Below are positions 43,370 to 52,217 of a stretch of 64,000 bases of DNA, piece after piece. Each line of letters starts with the position of its first letter. Positions within the stretch are counted from its first letter, which is position 1. Position numbers and translations under genes: made by a program. A model generated the notes under the pieces. That model was not told the origin of the DNA. It saw nothing but the letters and a program-made list of their open reading frames with translations, and searched no databases. The DNA lies in contig CCNB01000004.1 of the NCBI GenBank assembly GCA_000824785.1, forward strand, positions 238,585 to 302,584. The letters run 5' to 3'. The stretch comes from Mesorhizobium plurifarium. Its GTDB lineage: Bacteria > Pseudomonadota > Alphaproteobacteria > Rhizobiales > Rhizobiaceae.

Positions 43370-43888
43370 TCAGATTTCGGGGTCGCCGCGTTTCTTGCCG
43401 ATCCGCCAGTAGCGCCAGGGCATGAACCAGACATAGCGCGCCGCAAGCGTCTCCGGCACGCGGTCGATGCCATGCGTCCCGAACGGCCCACAGCGCAGGA
43501 CCCGGAACAGCGCCATCCAGCCGCCGGCCCACAGGCCATGGCGGGCGATCGCCTCATGCGCGTATTCGGAGCAGGTCGGCAGGTGCCGGCAGCTGTTGCC
43601 GACGAAGCCTGAGAGCGTCAGCTGATAGAGGCGCACGACCGATGTGCCGAGCACGCGCCCGGGCGTCTTGCGCCAGGGCCCCGGCCAGTTGCGCCCGCTC
43701 TGGACCCGCTGGACGCCATGCATATGCCCGTGATGGTCGCCCATCGCTCCGCAGCCTGTTTCCCTGCGCGATAGATGTGGGCTTCGGCGCTGAAACGCAA
43801 TGCTTGCCCTCCCGCGCATGGCCTCGCCGTGCCATTGGAAGGTCGCTATCCGTATCGCGTCGCTGAAAATGGCCAGGAACTCGTTCAT
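43370..43888 (-). CDS. yidD: Membrane protein insertion efficiency factor YidD, with N-terminal extension
   Basis: The C-terminal 90 residues are a standard YidD domain: LYQLTLSGFVGNSCRHLPTC, SEYAHEAIARHGLWAGGW and RCGPFGTHGIDRVPE, with the conserved cysteines. YidD assists YidC in membrane protein insertion. YidD proteins are normally 70-120 residues; from ATG 43888 this one has 172. I keep that start because it has an ideal GAAGGAGAC eight bases upstream. ATG 43744 would give a 124-residue protein, with GGAG close upstream, and is the alternative. The N-terminal 48 residues have no recognised domain. Confidence 0.82.
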   Translation of the reverse strand: MNEFLAIFSDAIRIATFQWHGEAMRGRASIAFQRRSPHLSRRETGCGAMGDHHGHMHGVQRVQSGRNWPGPWRKTPGRVLGTSVVRLYQLTLSGFVGNSCRHLPTCSEYAHEAIARHGLWAGGWMALFRVLRCGPFGTHGIDRVPETLAARYVWFMPWRYWRIGKKRGDPEI

Positions 43889-43980
43889 GGCAGGTCTCCT
43901 TCGGAACGGATTAGACCGCCGCTGGCCTTCCCTCTCAAACGAGTATAATTTCCGCGTCGGATAACTTGAGGTTATGCGAC

Positions 43981-44886
43981 ATGAAGCGTGGCCGGCTGCC
44001 GCTGACAGCGCTCAGAAGCTTCGAGACGGCCGGCCGGCATTTGAGCTTCAGCCGGGCGGCCGAGGAACTGTACGTCTCGCAAGCCGCGATCAGCCGGCAG
44101 ATCCGCGAGCTCGAGACTTTTTTGGGCAGACCGCTGTTTCTGCGCCTCCATCGCCGCGTCGAGCTGACGGATGCGGGACATCGGCTGCTCGACCGATTGG
44201 TCAGAAGCTTCGACGACATCGACCGCGTGCTTTCGGAGCTCACCGCCTCCCCGGCGCAGGCGATTGTCCGCGTCAGCGTCGAGCCATCGCTTGCCGCCGT
44301 GTGGCTGGTGCCGCGACTCAATCGCTTCCGCCAGTTGCGGCCCGACATCGATGTGTCCCTCGAAGTCGATCCCCGACCGATCGAGTTCCGCAGCGATCAG
44401 CCCGAGCTCGCCTTGCGTTTCAGCGCGCACGCCACCTCGTGGCCGCGCAGCGAGGCCGAGCGCCTGGTCTCGACCGTCGATTCACCTGTGCTGTCGCCGA
44501 CGCTGCTCGCCGCCGGCCCTCCGCTGGAAAAGCCGGTCGACCTACGCCATTACACGCTGCTGCATGAGGAAAACCGCCAGGGTTGGGCGCGCTGGTTCCA
44601 GGCGGCAGGTGTGCCTGCCGATGCGGTGCCCGCGCGTGGCCCGATGCTGGCGGATGTCTCGCTTTCGAAACAGGCGGCACTCCTGGGCCATGGCGTGGCG
44701 CTCGGTGATCTCTTGCAGGTCGGCGAGGAACTCGCGTCGGGCACTTTGATCAAGCCCTTCGACATCGATGTCGCTTCCGGCGCCTACTGGCTGGTGGCCA
44801 GGAGCCTTGGGGATCTGACGGAGCCTGCCAGGGCGTTCGCCGACTGGATCCGAAGCGAGTTCGCGATGACCAGGAGAGCGGCCTAA
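43981..44886 (+). CDS. LysR family transcriptional regulator (GcvA-like)
   Basis: A 301-residue LysR-type regulator. The N-terminal HTH covers about residues 6-64 (LTALRSFETAGRHLSFSRAA, LYVSQAAISRQIRELET), and the effector domain follows (VSVEPSLAAVWLVPRLNRFR). The pattern GRPLFLRLHRRVELTDAG and the later HGVALGDLLQVGEELASGTL point to the GcvA/AmpR branch. ATG 43981 follows TTGAGG; a TTG 15 bases earlier is in frame. It is divergent from yidD. Because a class D beta-lactamage gene lies just beyond yidD, an AmpR-like role is conceivable, but LysR genes that control beta-lactamases usually sit directly beside them. Target unknown. Confidence 0.88.
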   Translation: MKRGRLPLTALRSFETAGRHLSFSRAAEELYVSQAAISRQIRELETFLGRPLFLRLHRRVELTDAGHRLLDRLVRSFDDIDRVLSELTASPAQAIVRVSVEPSLAAVWLVPRLNRFRQLRPDIDVSLEVDPRPIEFRSDQPELALRFSAHATSWPRSEAERLVSTVDSPVLSPTLLAAGPPLEKPVDLRHYTLLHEENRQGWARWFQAAGVPADAVPARGPMLADVSLSKQAALLGHGVALGDLLQVGEELASGTLIKPFDIDVASGAYWLVARSLGDLTEPARAFADWIRSEFAMTRRAA

Positions 44887-44894
44887 GCCCGATT

Positions 44895-45341
44895 TCAAGC
44901 CGCCTGCCCGGCGCGCTTCTTCTCGATCTGGCCGATCGCGTCGACCACCGCGTCGAAGGTCAGCATGGTGGAGGCGTGGCGCGCCTTGTAGTCGCGCACC
45001 GGCTCCAGATATTTGAGGTCGGCGAAGCGGCCTTCCGGCGGCGCGCCGTTCTCCTTGAGCATCTTCAGCATGGTTTCACGCACGGCGCGCAATTCGTCGG
45101 CGCTGGCGCCGACCACATGCTGGGCCATGATCGAGGACGAGGCCTGGCCGAGCGCGCAGGCCTTTACGTCATGGGCGAAATCGGTCACCACATCGCCGTC
45201 CATCTTGAGGTCGACGGTAACCGTCGAGCCGCATAATTTGGAATGCGCCCTGGCGGTCGCGTCGGCGTCGTCGAGCCGGCCGATCCGCCCTATGTTCCCG
45301 GCGAAGCCGAGAATTTTCGCATTGTAGACGTCGTCGATCAT
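44895..45341 (-). CDS. NifU/SufU-like iron-sulfur scaffold-type protein with altered ligands
   Basis: A 148-residue protein with the IscU/NifU N-terminal fold: MIDDVYNAKILGFAGNIGRI, then KLCGSTVTVDLKMDGDVVTD, then DVKACALGQASSSIMAQHVV. Two of the three cysteine positions are present (LCG and ACALGQAS). The Asp after CG is Ser here, and the third position, normally K-C in RIKCA-like sequence, reads RHASTML, so the Cys is replaced. It may be a non-canonical scaffold or carrier. ATG 45341 is chosen; the frame extends upstream without family sequence. It is divergent from folE across 236 bases. Confidence 0.82.
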   Translation of the reverse strand: MIDDVYNAKILGFAGNIGRIGRLDDADATARAHSKLCGSTVTVDLKMDGDVVTDFAHDVKACALGQASSSIMAQHVVGASADELRAVRETMLKMLKENGAPPEGRFADLKYLEPVRDYKARHASTMLTFDAVVDAIGQIEKKRAGQAA

Positions 45342-45411
45342 ATTTTTCCAATCCGTCGCCGCCCAGCGAACAGGCTTTGCCGCTCCCGCGTCTTCTTTTC
45401 GCTTCGCTGTA

Positions 45412-45426
45412 ACCATATATAATGGT
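45412..45426. promoter_or_regulatory. Palindrome and promoter-like box between NifU-like gene and folE
   Basis: ACCAT-ATATA-ATGGT is a perfect dyad with 5-base arms. TATAAT (45418-45423), a perfect -10 box, lies within it. The dyad is 71 bases from the NifU-like start and 152 bases from folE. A factor binding here could block a promoter in either direction. It does not match known iron-response boxes that I recall. Confidence 0.45.
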
Positions 45427-45577
45427 GGCAGTCGGGCATCGACAAGGCGACGAAAAGCCAGTGTCCTTGCCCATCTGTTCACGCCGCTTGCGGGATGGAA
45501 ATGGGCGATTTTCACCCAAAAGGTCGTGGTCCGTTCAACTCGTCCCACCTTTGAGTGGGACTACGGGAGACGCCTTT

Positions 45578-46210
45578 ATGGATGCCGTCATCAAGAAAAT
45601 CATGCCCCCGTCCCAATATCTGGACAAGCCCGTCACCGATCGGCCGAGCGAAGCCGAGGTCGAGGCGGCCGTGCGCACGCTGTTGCGCTGGACCGGCGAC
45701 AATCCAGACCGCGAAGGCCTGGTCGATACACCCAAGCGCGTCACCAAGGCCTTCCGCGAAATGTTCAACGGCTATGACATGTGCCCGGCCGACGAGCTTG
45801 GCCGCACTTTCGAGGAGGTGGCCGGCTATGACGACCTCGTGATCGTCAAGGACATAAAATTCCATTCGCATTGCGAGCATCACATGGTGCCGATCATCGG
45901 CAAGGCGCATGTCGGCTATCTGCCGGACGGCAAGGTCGTCGGCCTGTCGAAGATCGCCCGTGTCGTCGACATCTTCGCGCATCGCCTGCAGACGCAGGAA
46001 GCAATGACCGCGCAGATCGCCGGCGTCATCCAGGACGTGCTCAATCCGCGCGGCGTCGCCGTCATGCTCGAGGCCGAGCATATGTGCATGGCCATGCGCG
46101 GCATCCGCAAGCAGGGCTCGACCACGTTGACCTCGACCTTCACCGGCGTCTTCAAGGACACACCCGAGGAACAGGTCCGTTTCGTCACCATGGTGCGCGC
46201 AGGCGGCTGA
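45578..46210 (+). CDS. folE: GTP cyclohydrolase I
   Basis: A 210-residue type I enzyme that converts GTP to dihydroneopterin triphosphate, the first step of folate synthesis. Zinc and catalytic residues are visible: [19 protein letters not shown] and [20 protein letters not shown]. The N-terminal segment [17 protein letters not shown] and [14 protein letters not shown] is standard. ATG 45578 follows GGGAGACGCC; the longer frame upstream crosses the promoter region. It precedes hisI by 40 bases with a small GC hairpin between them; the two are probably co-transcribed. Confidence 0.96.
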   Translation: MDAVIKKIMPPSQYLDKPVTDRPSEAEVEAAVRTLLRWTGDNPDREGLVDTPKRVTKAFREMFNGYDMCPADELGRTFEEVAGYDDLVIVKDIKFHSHCEHHMVPIIGKAHVGYLPDGKVVGLSKIARVVDIFAHRLQTQEAMTAQIAGVIQDVLNPRGVAVMLEAEHMCMAMRGIRKQGSTTLTSTFTGVFKDTPEEQVRFVTMVRAGG

Positions 46211-46213
46211 TTT

Positions 46214-46229
46214 GCCGGCCCTCGCCGGC
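46214..46229. other. Hairpin between folE and hisI
   Basis: GCCGGC at 46214-46219 and GCCGGC at 46224-46229 form a 6-bp stem with loop CCTC. No T-run follows, so it is unlikely to stop transcription. Confidence 0.35.
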
Positions 46230-46250
46230 CAGAACATATAGGGACCGGCG

Positions 46251-46709
46251 ATGTCGGCAGTTGAATTCCCGAAAGCTCCGTCAGACAAGAAAGCGCTGGA
46301 GGAAGGCACCGTCCTTTCTCCGCGTTTTGACGCCGCAGGCCTCGTCACCGTCGTCGTCACCGATGCCGTCGACGGCATGCTTCTTATGGTCGCGCATATG
46401 AATGCCGAGGCGCTGGCGCTCACGCTGGAAACCGGCATCGCGCATTATTGGTCGCGTTCGCGCAATGCGCTCTGGAAGAAGGGCGAGACCTCGGGCAATC
46501 TCCAGCGCGTCGTCGAGATGCGCACGGATTGTGACCAGGACGCGATATGGTTGAGCGTCAAAGTGTTGGGCCACGACGCAACTTGTCACACCGGCAGACG
46601 TTCCTGCTTTTATCGGACGGTGGGGCTGAGTGACGGCAGGGCGACGCTTGCCGACGACGGTAGCAGGCCGCTGTTCGATGCGGACCAAACGTATCGGAAG
46701 CCTCTGTGA
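46251..46709 (+). CDS. hisI: Phosphoribosyl-AMP cyclohydrolase
   Basis: A 152-residue enzyme of histidine synthesis, opening the adenine ring of phosphoribosyl-AMP. The segments [40 protein letters not shown] and [12 protein letters not shown] plus [13 protein letters not shown] contain the metal-binding cysteines (DCDQD and CHTG...SC). The N terminus is a little longer than usual. It is a stand-alone HisI without a fused HisE domain. Placement after folE rather than in a his cluster is common in rhizobia. Confidence 0.96.
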   Translation: MSAVEFPKAPSDKKALEEGTVLSPRFDAAGLVTVVVTDAVDGMLLMVAHMNAEALALTLETGIAHYWSRSRNALWKKGETSGNLQRVVEMRTDCDQDAIWLSVKVLGHDATCHTGRRSCFYRTVGLSDGRATLADDGSRPLFDADQTYRKPL

Positions 46710-46793
46710 ACCGTTCAATATTCAAAAACCACTCATATTCATTATTCTCAAACGTCCTTGTGGTACAAGGGATATGGGACATGGGAGATCGTG

Positions 46794-47759
46794 ATGCTCG
46801 AATGGGCGTCATTGCGCAGCAGACCTGACGTTCAGGAGGCTAACGGCCCCGCATCGTCGGGCGGCCTGCCCGATCCGAAACCTGGCGCGAAAACCGGCAT
46901 CTCGCTGGCACTCGGCGGCGGATGCGCCCGCGGCTGGGCCCATATCGGCGTGCTGCGCGCGCTTGACGAGGCCGGCATCGAAGTGTCGATGATCGCCGGC
47001 ACCTCGATCGGCGCGCTGGTCGGCGGCTGCTATCTTGCCGGCAAGCTCGACGAACTGGAAGAGTTTGCCAGAAGCCTGACCAAAAGGCGCATCTTCGGCC
47101 TTCTCGATCTCAACCTGCGCGGCAGCGGCCTGTTCGGCGGCATGAAGCTGGACCAGCGCCTGCGCGAGCACCTCGACGGCGCCCGCTTCGAAGACCTGTC
47201 GAAACCCTTCGTCGCCGTCGCGTCCGAAATCCGCACCGGCCATGAAATCTGGCTGTCGAGCGGCTTGCTCGTCACCGCCATGCGCGCCTCCTATGCGCTA
47301 CCGGGCGTCTTCGAACCGGTGGCCTGCAACGGCCGCGTGCTGGTCGACGGCGCGCTGGTCAATCCGGTGCCGGTTTCGGTCTGCCGCGCCTATGAGCAGC
47401 CGCTCGTCGTCGCGGTGAACCTGCATTACGACCTGTTCGGGCGTGCGGCCGTCATCAAGCACAGCGCCGGCGAGTTGCTCGTCGAGAACGACGCGCCTCG
47501 CCCCGGGCAGGTCAATTCCCAGTCACATCAGACACGCCTGGGCATCACCGGCGTCATGGTCGAGGCCTTCAACATCATCCAGGACAGGATCTCGCGCGCC
47601 AGGCTCGCCGGCGATCCGCCGGATATGTCGCTGCAGCCGAAGCTTAGCCATATCGGCCTCACGGAATTCCACCGCGCCGACGAGGCGATCAGCATTGGCT
47701 ACCAGGCGACGAAGGCGCAGATCAGCGAACTGACCCGGTTGCAATCCGTTCTGGTCTGA
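46794..47759 (+). CDS. Patatin-like phospholipase (RssA/YchK-like)
   Basis: A 321-residue patatin-domain protein. The oxyanion loop is GGGCARG (near residue 41), the nucleophile elbow is GTSIG (residues 69-73), and the catalytic Asp lies in LVDGALVNPVPV. These form the Ser-Asp dyad of lipid acyl hydrolases. The C-terminal part has no recognised domain. ATG 46794 follows GGGAGATCG; a TTG 36 bases earlier is in frame. The 84-base gap before it is AT-rich with CATATTCATTATTC, a likely promoter region. It converges on recJ with 17 bases between. Confidence 0.9.
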   Translation: MLEWASLRSRPDVQEANGPASSGGLPDPKPGAKTGISLALGGGCARGWAHIGVLRALDEAGIEVSMIAGTSIGALVGGCYLAGKLDELEEFARSLTKRRIFGLLDLNLRGSGLFGGMKLDQRLREHLDGARFEDLSKPFVAVASEIRTGHEIWLSSGLLVTAMRASYALPGVFEPVACNGRVLVDGALVNPVPVSVCRAYEQPLVVAVNLHYDLFGRAAVIKHSAGELLVENDAPRPGQVNSQSHQTRLGITGVMVEAFNIIQDRISRARLAGDPPDMSLQPKLSHIGLTEFHRADEAISIGYQATKAQISELTRLQSVLV

Positions 47760-47776
47760 ATTTCCCGCTATTATTG

Positions 47777-49561
47777 CTAGGCGAGTGCCGCATCGCTGAT
47801 GCGAAACTGCACCGTGCGGTTGCCGTTCCAGTAATTGCCTGACAGCGAACCGGCGACGTGCACGGTCCTGCCCCTGTTCTTGAACAGGAATTCGCCGAGC
47901 GCCGTGTCGACGGCGCGGAAGGCGATCGCCTGGATGTTGCCGCCGCTTTGCGACTGCAGGTCCACGCGAATGTGGTTGGTGCCGATCGCGCGCGCATCGG
48001 CCAGCCGGTGGCGCGGCAGCACGAACACCGGCGCGATATGCCCGGCGCCGAACGGCCCGGCTTTCTCAAGCGCGTCGAGCAGCGCGATCGTGGCGCCCTC
48101 GGCGGCCAGAGCGCCGTCGATCGCCAGGCTTTCCTCGTTCTGCAACCGGAACACGTCGGCCGCGGCGCGCTCCTCGAAGAAGGCGCGCAACTCGCCAAGC
48201 TTGGCACGCTCGACGGTAATGCCCGCGGCCATCGCGTGGCCGCCGCCCTTGACGATCAGCCCGGCAGCCGCCGCCTCGCGCACCAGCCGGCCGAGATCGA
48301 AGCCGGTCACCGAACGGCCGGAGCCCGTGCCGACGCCGGTCGAATTGAAGGCGATGGCAAAGGCCGGCCGGCGCGCATAGTCCTTGAGCCGCGAGGCGAT
48401 CAGCCCGACGATGCCCGGATGCCAGCTGTTGCTGGCCGTGACGATGACGGCGGGACCATTGCCGCCGGCAAGCTCCGCATCGGCCTCGGCGCGCGCCTGC
48501 GCCAGCATCTCCTGCTCCATCTGCTGCCGTTCCTGGTTCAGCCGGTCGAGCGTCTCGGCGATGCTTGCCGCCTCGACGGGATCGTCGGTGGCCAAAAGCC
48601 GGCTGCCGAGCGCGGCATCGCCGATGCGGCCGCCGGCATTGATGCGCGGCCCGATCAGGAAGGACAAGTGAAAGGTGTTGATCGGCTCGCCGATGCGCGA
48701 GACCCGCGCCAGCGCCGCCAGCCCCTCATTCTTCTGCTGGCGCAATACCTGCAGTCCCTTGACGACGAAGGCGCGGTTGACGCCGGTGAGCGGCACCACG
48801 TCGCAGACCGTCGCCAACGCCACCAGATCGAGCAGCGAGAGCAGGTCGACCGGCGCGGCGTTCGGCAGCCGCTCACGCAGCACTTTGGCCGTCTGCACCA
48901 GGCATAGGAAAACGACGCCGGCGGCGCAAAGATGCCCCTGCCCCGACAGGTCGTCCTCGCGATTGGGATTGACCACGGCCGCCGCTGGCGGCAGCGGGCC
49001 GCCGACCTGGTGATGGTCGAGCACCACGACGTCGGCGCCGGCTTCCCTCGCCGCCTCGATCGAGGTCGCGCTGTTGGTGCCGCAATCGACGGTGACGATC
49101 AGCTTCGCGCCGCGCGAGATCAGCTCCCGCATCGCTTCCGGGTTGGGCCCGTAGCCTTCGAAGATGCGGTCCGGGATATAGATTTCGGACGGTACGGAAA
49201 AATGCGTGAGAAAGCGTTTCAGGAGCGCCGACGAGGCGGCGCCATCGACGTCATAGTCGCCGAAGATCGCCACCTTTTCGCCGGCGACGATCGCGTCCGC
49301 CAGCCGCGCCGCCGCTTTCTCCATGTCGGTCAGCGATGCCGGGTTCGGCAAAAGCTCGCGGATGGTCGGATCGAGGAAGCGCCCGGTTTGTTCGACGCTG
49401 ACGCCGCGCCCGGCAAGCACCCGCGCCACGATATCCGGCACGCCATGGCCCTGCGCGATGGCCAAGGCGGCCATATCCTGCCGCTCGGTCAGCCGGTGTT
49501 CCCAGGAAACACCCGTCGCTGACTGCCTGACATCGAGGAAGAACCGTTTCTCGCCCGTCAT
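47777..49561 (-). CDS. recJ: Single-stranded-DNA-specific exonuclease RecJ
   Basis: A 594-residue DHH-family 5'-3' exonuclease used in recombination and mismatch repair. Motif I is FGDYDVDGAASSALLKRFL, motif III is VVLDHHQVGG (DHH), and DHHA1 lies further on (GGHAMAAGITVERA). An OB-fold domain makes up the C terminus (RVDLQSQSGGNIQAIAFRAV). I use ATG 49561 (MTGEKRFFLDVRQS); GTG 49579 has AGGA upstream and would add six residues. It lies downstream of glpX on the same strand, 131 bases away, so it may have its own promoter. Confidence 0.95.
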   Translation of the reverse strand: MTGEKRFFLDVRQSATGVSWEHRLTERQDMAALAIAQGHGVPDIVARVLAGRGVSVEQTGRFLDPTIRELLPNPASLTDMEKAAARLADAIVAGEKVAIFGDYDVDGAASSALLKRFLTHFSVPSEIYIPDRIFEGYGPNPEAMRELISRGAKLIVTVDCGTNSATSIEAAREAGADVVVLDHHQVGGPLPPAAAVVNPNREDDLSGQGHLCAAGVVFLCLVQTAKVLRERLPNAAPVDLLSLLDLVALATVCDVVPLTGVNRAFVVKGLQVLRQQKNEGLAALARVSRIGEPINTFHLSFLIGPRINAGGRIGDAALGSRLLATDDPVEAASIAETLDRLNQERQQMEQEMLAQARAEADAELAGGNGPAVIVTASNSWHPGIVGLIASRLKDYARRPAFAIAFNSTGVGTGSGRSVTGFDLGRLVREAAAAGLIVKGGGHAMAAGITVERAKLGELRAFFEERAAADVFRLQNEESLAIDGALAAEGATIALLDALEKAGPFGAGHIAPVFVLPRHRLADARAIGTNHIRVDLQSQSGGNIQAIAFRAVDTALGEFLFKNRGRTVHVAGSLSGNYWNGNRTVQFRISDAALA

Positions 49562-49692
49562 GCGACGCGCCGTCTGCACATCATTCCTGCGCAGATATCA
49601 ACATGCGACGTCTGGAGCAATTGCGGGCAAGCGGGCAAGCCGGGGAAAGGTGTGGATGGGTTTCCCCGGAATGCGACGCTCAAGCGGAAAGA

Positions 49693-50676
49693 TCAGAACT
49701 TGTCCAGGTCCTGGTGACGCGCCTTGATCTCGCGCACCGTGCGCGAGGACGAGCGCAGCACGATGGTGTGCGTGGTGATGAAGGTGCGGCCGAACTTCAC
49801 CCCGTCGAGCAGATTGCCGTCGGTGACGCCGGTCGCCGCGAACAGCACGTCGCCGCGCGCCATGTCTTGGGCGCGGTAGACCCGCTTCGGGTCGGAAATG
49901 CCCATCTTCTCGGCTCGCGCCACCTTTTCCGGCGTGTCGAGGATCAGCCGGCCCTGCATCTGCCCGCCGGTGCAGCGCAGCGCTGCCGCCGCCAGCACGC
50001 CTTCCGGCGCGCCGCCGGTGCCGAGATAGATGTCGATGCCGGTCTCGTCCGGATCGGTGGTGTGGATGACGCCGGCGACATCGCCGTCGCCGATCAGCCG
50101 GATCGCGGCGCCCGTGGCGCGCACGGCGTCGATCAGCTTGGCGTGACGCGGCCGATCAAGGATGCAGGCCGTGATGTCGGAAACCGCCACGCCCTTGGCC
50201 TTGGCCAGATTGGCGAGGTTTTCCGCCGGCGAGGCGTCGATGTCGATCAGGTCTTCCGGATAGCCGGGGCCGATGGCGATCTTGTCCATATAGACGTCGG
50301 GCGCAAACAGCAGGCTGCCCTTTTCCGCGATCGCGATGACGGCAAGCGCGTTGGGAAGGTTCTTGGCGCAGATCGTCGTGCCCTCGAGCGGATCGAGCGC
50401 GATGTCGACGGCCGGACCTTTGCCGGTGCCGACCTCCTCGCCGATATAGAGCATCGGCGCCTCGTCGCGCTCGCCCTCGCCGATCACCACCGTGCCCTTG
50501 ATGGCCAGCCGGTTGAGCTCCTGGCGCATGGCGTCGACCGCCACCTGGTCGGCGGCCTTCTCGTCACCGCGCCCGCGCAGCCTGGCGGCCGCGACGGCGG
50601 CCCGTTCGGTCACGCGCACGACTTCCATCGTAAGGATCCGGTCGAGACCAGCGGCAATGTTCTGGGCGATGTTCAT
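49693..50676 (-). CDS. glpX: Class II fructose-1,6-bisphosphatase GlpX
   Basis: A 327-residue enzyme that removes the 1-phosphate of fructose-1,6-bisphosphate in gluconeogenesis. The lithium-sensitive phosphatase-fold signatures are present: VVIGEGERDEAPMLYIGEEV, DIALDPLEGTTICAKNLPNA, and GTGGAPEGVLAAAALRCTGG. It lies downstream of hom and upstream of recJ, an order I recall from related alphaproteobacteria. ATG 50676 follows CGAGGAATG. It is separated from hom by 186 bases in which I see no clear terminator or regulatory motif. Confidence 0.95.
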   Translation of the reverse strand: MNIAQNIAAGLDRILTMEVVRVTERAAVAAARLRGRGDEKAADQVAVDAMRQELNRLAIKGTVVIGEGERDEAPMLYIGEEVGTGKGPAVDIALDPLEGTTICAKNLPNALAVIAIAEKGSLLFAPDVYMDKIAIGPGYPEDLIDIDASPAENLANLAKAKGVAVSDITACILDRPRHAKLIDAVRATGAAIRLIGDGDVAGVIHTTDPDETGIDIYLGTGGAPEGVLAAAALRCTGGQMQGRLILDTPEKVARAEKMGISDPKRVYRAQDMARGDVLFAATGVTDGNLLDGVKFGRTFITTHTIVLRSSSRTVREIKARHQDLDKF

Positions 50677-50862
50677 GGATTACGCATTCCTCGTTGTCTG
50701 TTTGCGTCGAGCGATCCCAGAACGGTTGAGCGCCGGAATTGCTCCGCCTCCCGCCAGAGGCGGGCTTCTTCTGGCAAAGCTCCATGACAACGGCAAGACT
50801 TGGCTCGCCATTTTTCGAAATGACAGCAAAATCAATCGATTGAAGACGGAATCGGACCTGGT

Positions 50863-52176
50863 TTATTCCGCCCGTTCGATGCGGATCACCTGCGGCTTGT
50901 CGGTCAGGTGACCGTCCTTGGTGATGCCTTCGACGGCCTTGCGCACCGCAGCTTCCGTCGTCTCATGCGTGACGAGGATCACCGTCTTCTGCGCCTGGCT
51001 TTCCGCGCTGGCCGCCTGCTGGACGATCGACTCCAGCGAGATGTCGTTGTCGGCCATGCGCTTGGCGATGGCCGCGAAGACGCCGGTGCGGTCATGCACG
51101 GTCAGCCGGATGAAATAGCCGCCGGCATGGCTGCGCATCCGCGCCTTCTTGTAGGGTTTCAGCTCCTTCGCCGGCCAGCCGAACACCGGCGCGTGCTGGA
51201 ACCCGGGCCGGCTCTTGGCGATATCGGCGATATCGCCGATCACCGCCGACGCCGTGGCGTTGCCGCCGGCGCCGGGGCCGGAAAGCAGAAGCTCGCCCAG
51301 GATATCGGTCTCGATCGCAACCGCGTTGGTGACGCCATGCACCTGGGCGATGACCGACGCCGTCGGCACCATGGTCGGGTGGACGCGCTGCTCGATCCCG
51401 CTCTCGGTGCGCTGGGCGACGCCGAGCAGCTTGATGCGGTAGCCAAGATCGGCCGCCGCGCGAATGTCGGCCTGGGTGATGTTGGAGATGCCTTCCATAT
51501 AGATGTCGCCGGCGGCGATCCTGGTGCCGAAGGCAAGGCTGGTCAGGATCGACAATTTGTGCGCCGTATCGTGACCTTCGATATCGAAGGTCGGGTCGGC
51601 CTCGGCGTAGCCCAGCCGCTGCGCGTCCTTCAGGCAGCCGTCGAAGGAAATGCCCTCGGCCTCCATGCGCGTCAGGATGTAGTTGCAGGTGCCGTTGAGG
51701 ATGCCGAAGACACGGGTTACCGCGTTGCCGGCCATCGCCTCGCGCATCGTCTTGATGACCGGGATGCCGCCGGCGACTGCCGCCTCGTAGTTGAGCAGCA
51801 CGCCCTTCTTCTCGGCGATTTCGGCAAGCGCCACGCCATGTTTGGCAAGCAGCGCCTTGTTGGCGGTCACGACATGGCGGCCAGCCTCGAGCGCCGCCTT
51901 CACCGAGGCTCGCGCCGGGCCTTCATCGCCGCCGATCAGCTCGACAAAGACATCGATATCGGCCTTCTCGGCCAGCTTGACCGGGTCGTCGAACCATTTC
52001 GCTGCGCTCAGATCGACGCCGCGGTCGCGCTTCGGATCACGCGCCGAAACAGCCGTTACGACGATGTCGCGGCCGCACTGCCGGGTAAGCTCGGTCGCCT
52101 TGTCGCGCAGCACGCGCGCCACAGAGGCGCCAACCGTGCCGAGGCCGGCAATTCCAACACGCAACGCTTCAGCCAT
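50863..52176 (-). CDS. hom: Homoserine dehydrogenase
   Basis: A 437-residue enzyme reducing aspartate semialdehyde to homoserine, the branch point for threonine and methionine. The NAD(P) motif is GIAGLGTVGASVARVL at the N terminus; the catalytic region contains GILNGTCNYILTRM and EADPTFDIEGHDTAHKL; an ACT domain follows at the C terminus (YFIRLTVHDRTGVFAAIAKR), which fits feedback control by threonine. It is preceded by the aminotransferase gene with 41 bases between. Confidence 0.96.
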   Translation of the reverse strand: MAEALRVGIAGLGTVGASVARVLRDKATELTRQCGRDIVVTAVSARDPKRDRGVDLSAAKWFDDPVKLAEKADIDVFVELIGGDEGPARASVKAALEAGRHVVTANKALLAKHGVALAEIAEKKGVLLNYEAAVAGGIPVIKTMREAMAGNAVTRVFGILNGTCNYILTRMEAEGISFDGCLKDAQRLGYAEADPTFDIEGHDTAHKLSILTSLAFGTRIAAGDIYMEGISNITQADIRAAADLGYRIKLLGVAQRTESGIEQRVHPTMVPTASVIAQVHGVTNAVAIETDILGELLLSGPGAGGNATASAVIGDIADIAKSRPGFQHAPVFGWPAKELKPYKKARMRSHAGGYFIRLTVHDRTGVFAAIAKRMADNDISLESIVQQAASAESQAQKTVILVTHETTEAAVRKAVEGITKDGHLTDKPQVIRIERAE

Positions 52177-52217
52177 GTCCGGCGACGCCCCTCAAATTCA
52201 ATGAATGTCCGGCTAAT

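Noticed and set aside
45412-45426. RirA or Irr iron box
   Set aside because: The sequence lacks the TGA-N9-TCA or TTTAGAA-type half-sites I know for these regulators.
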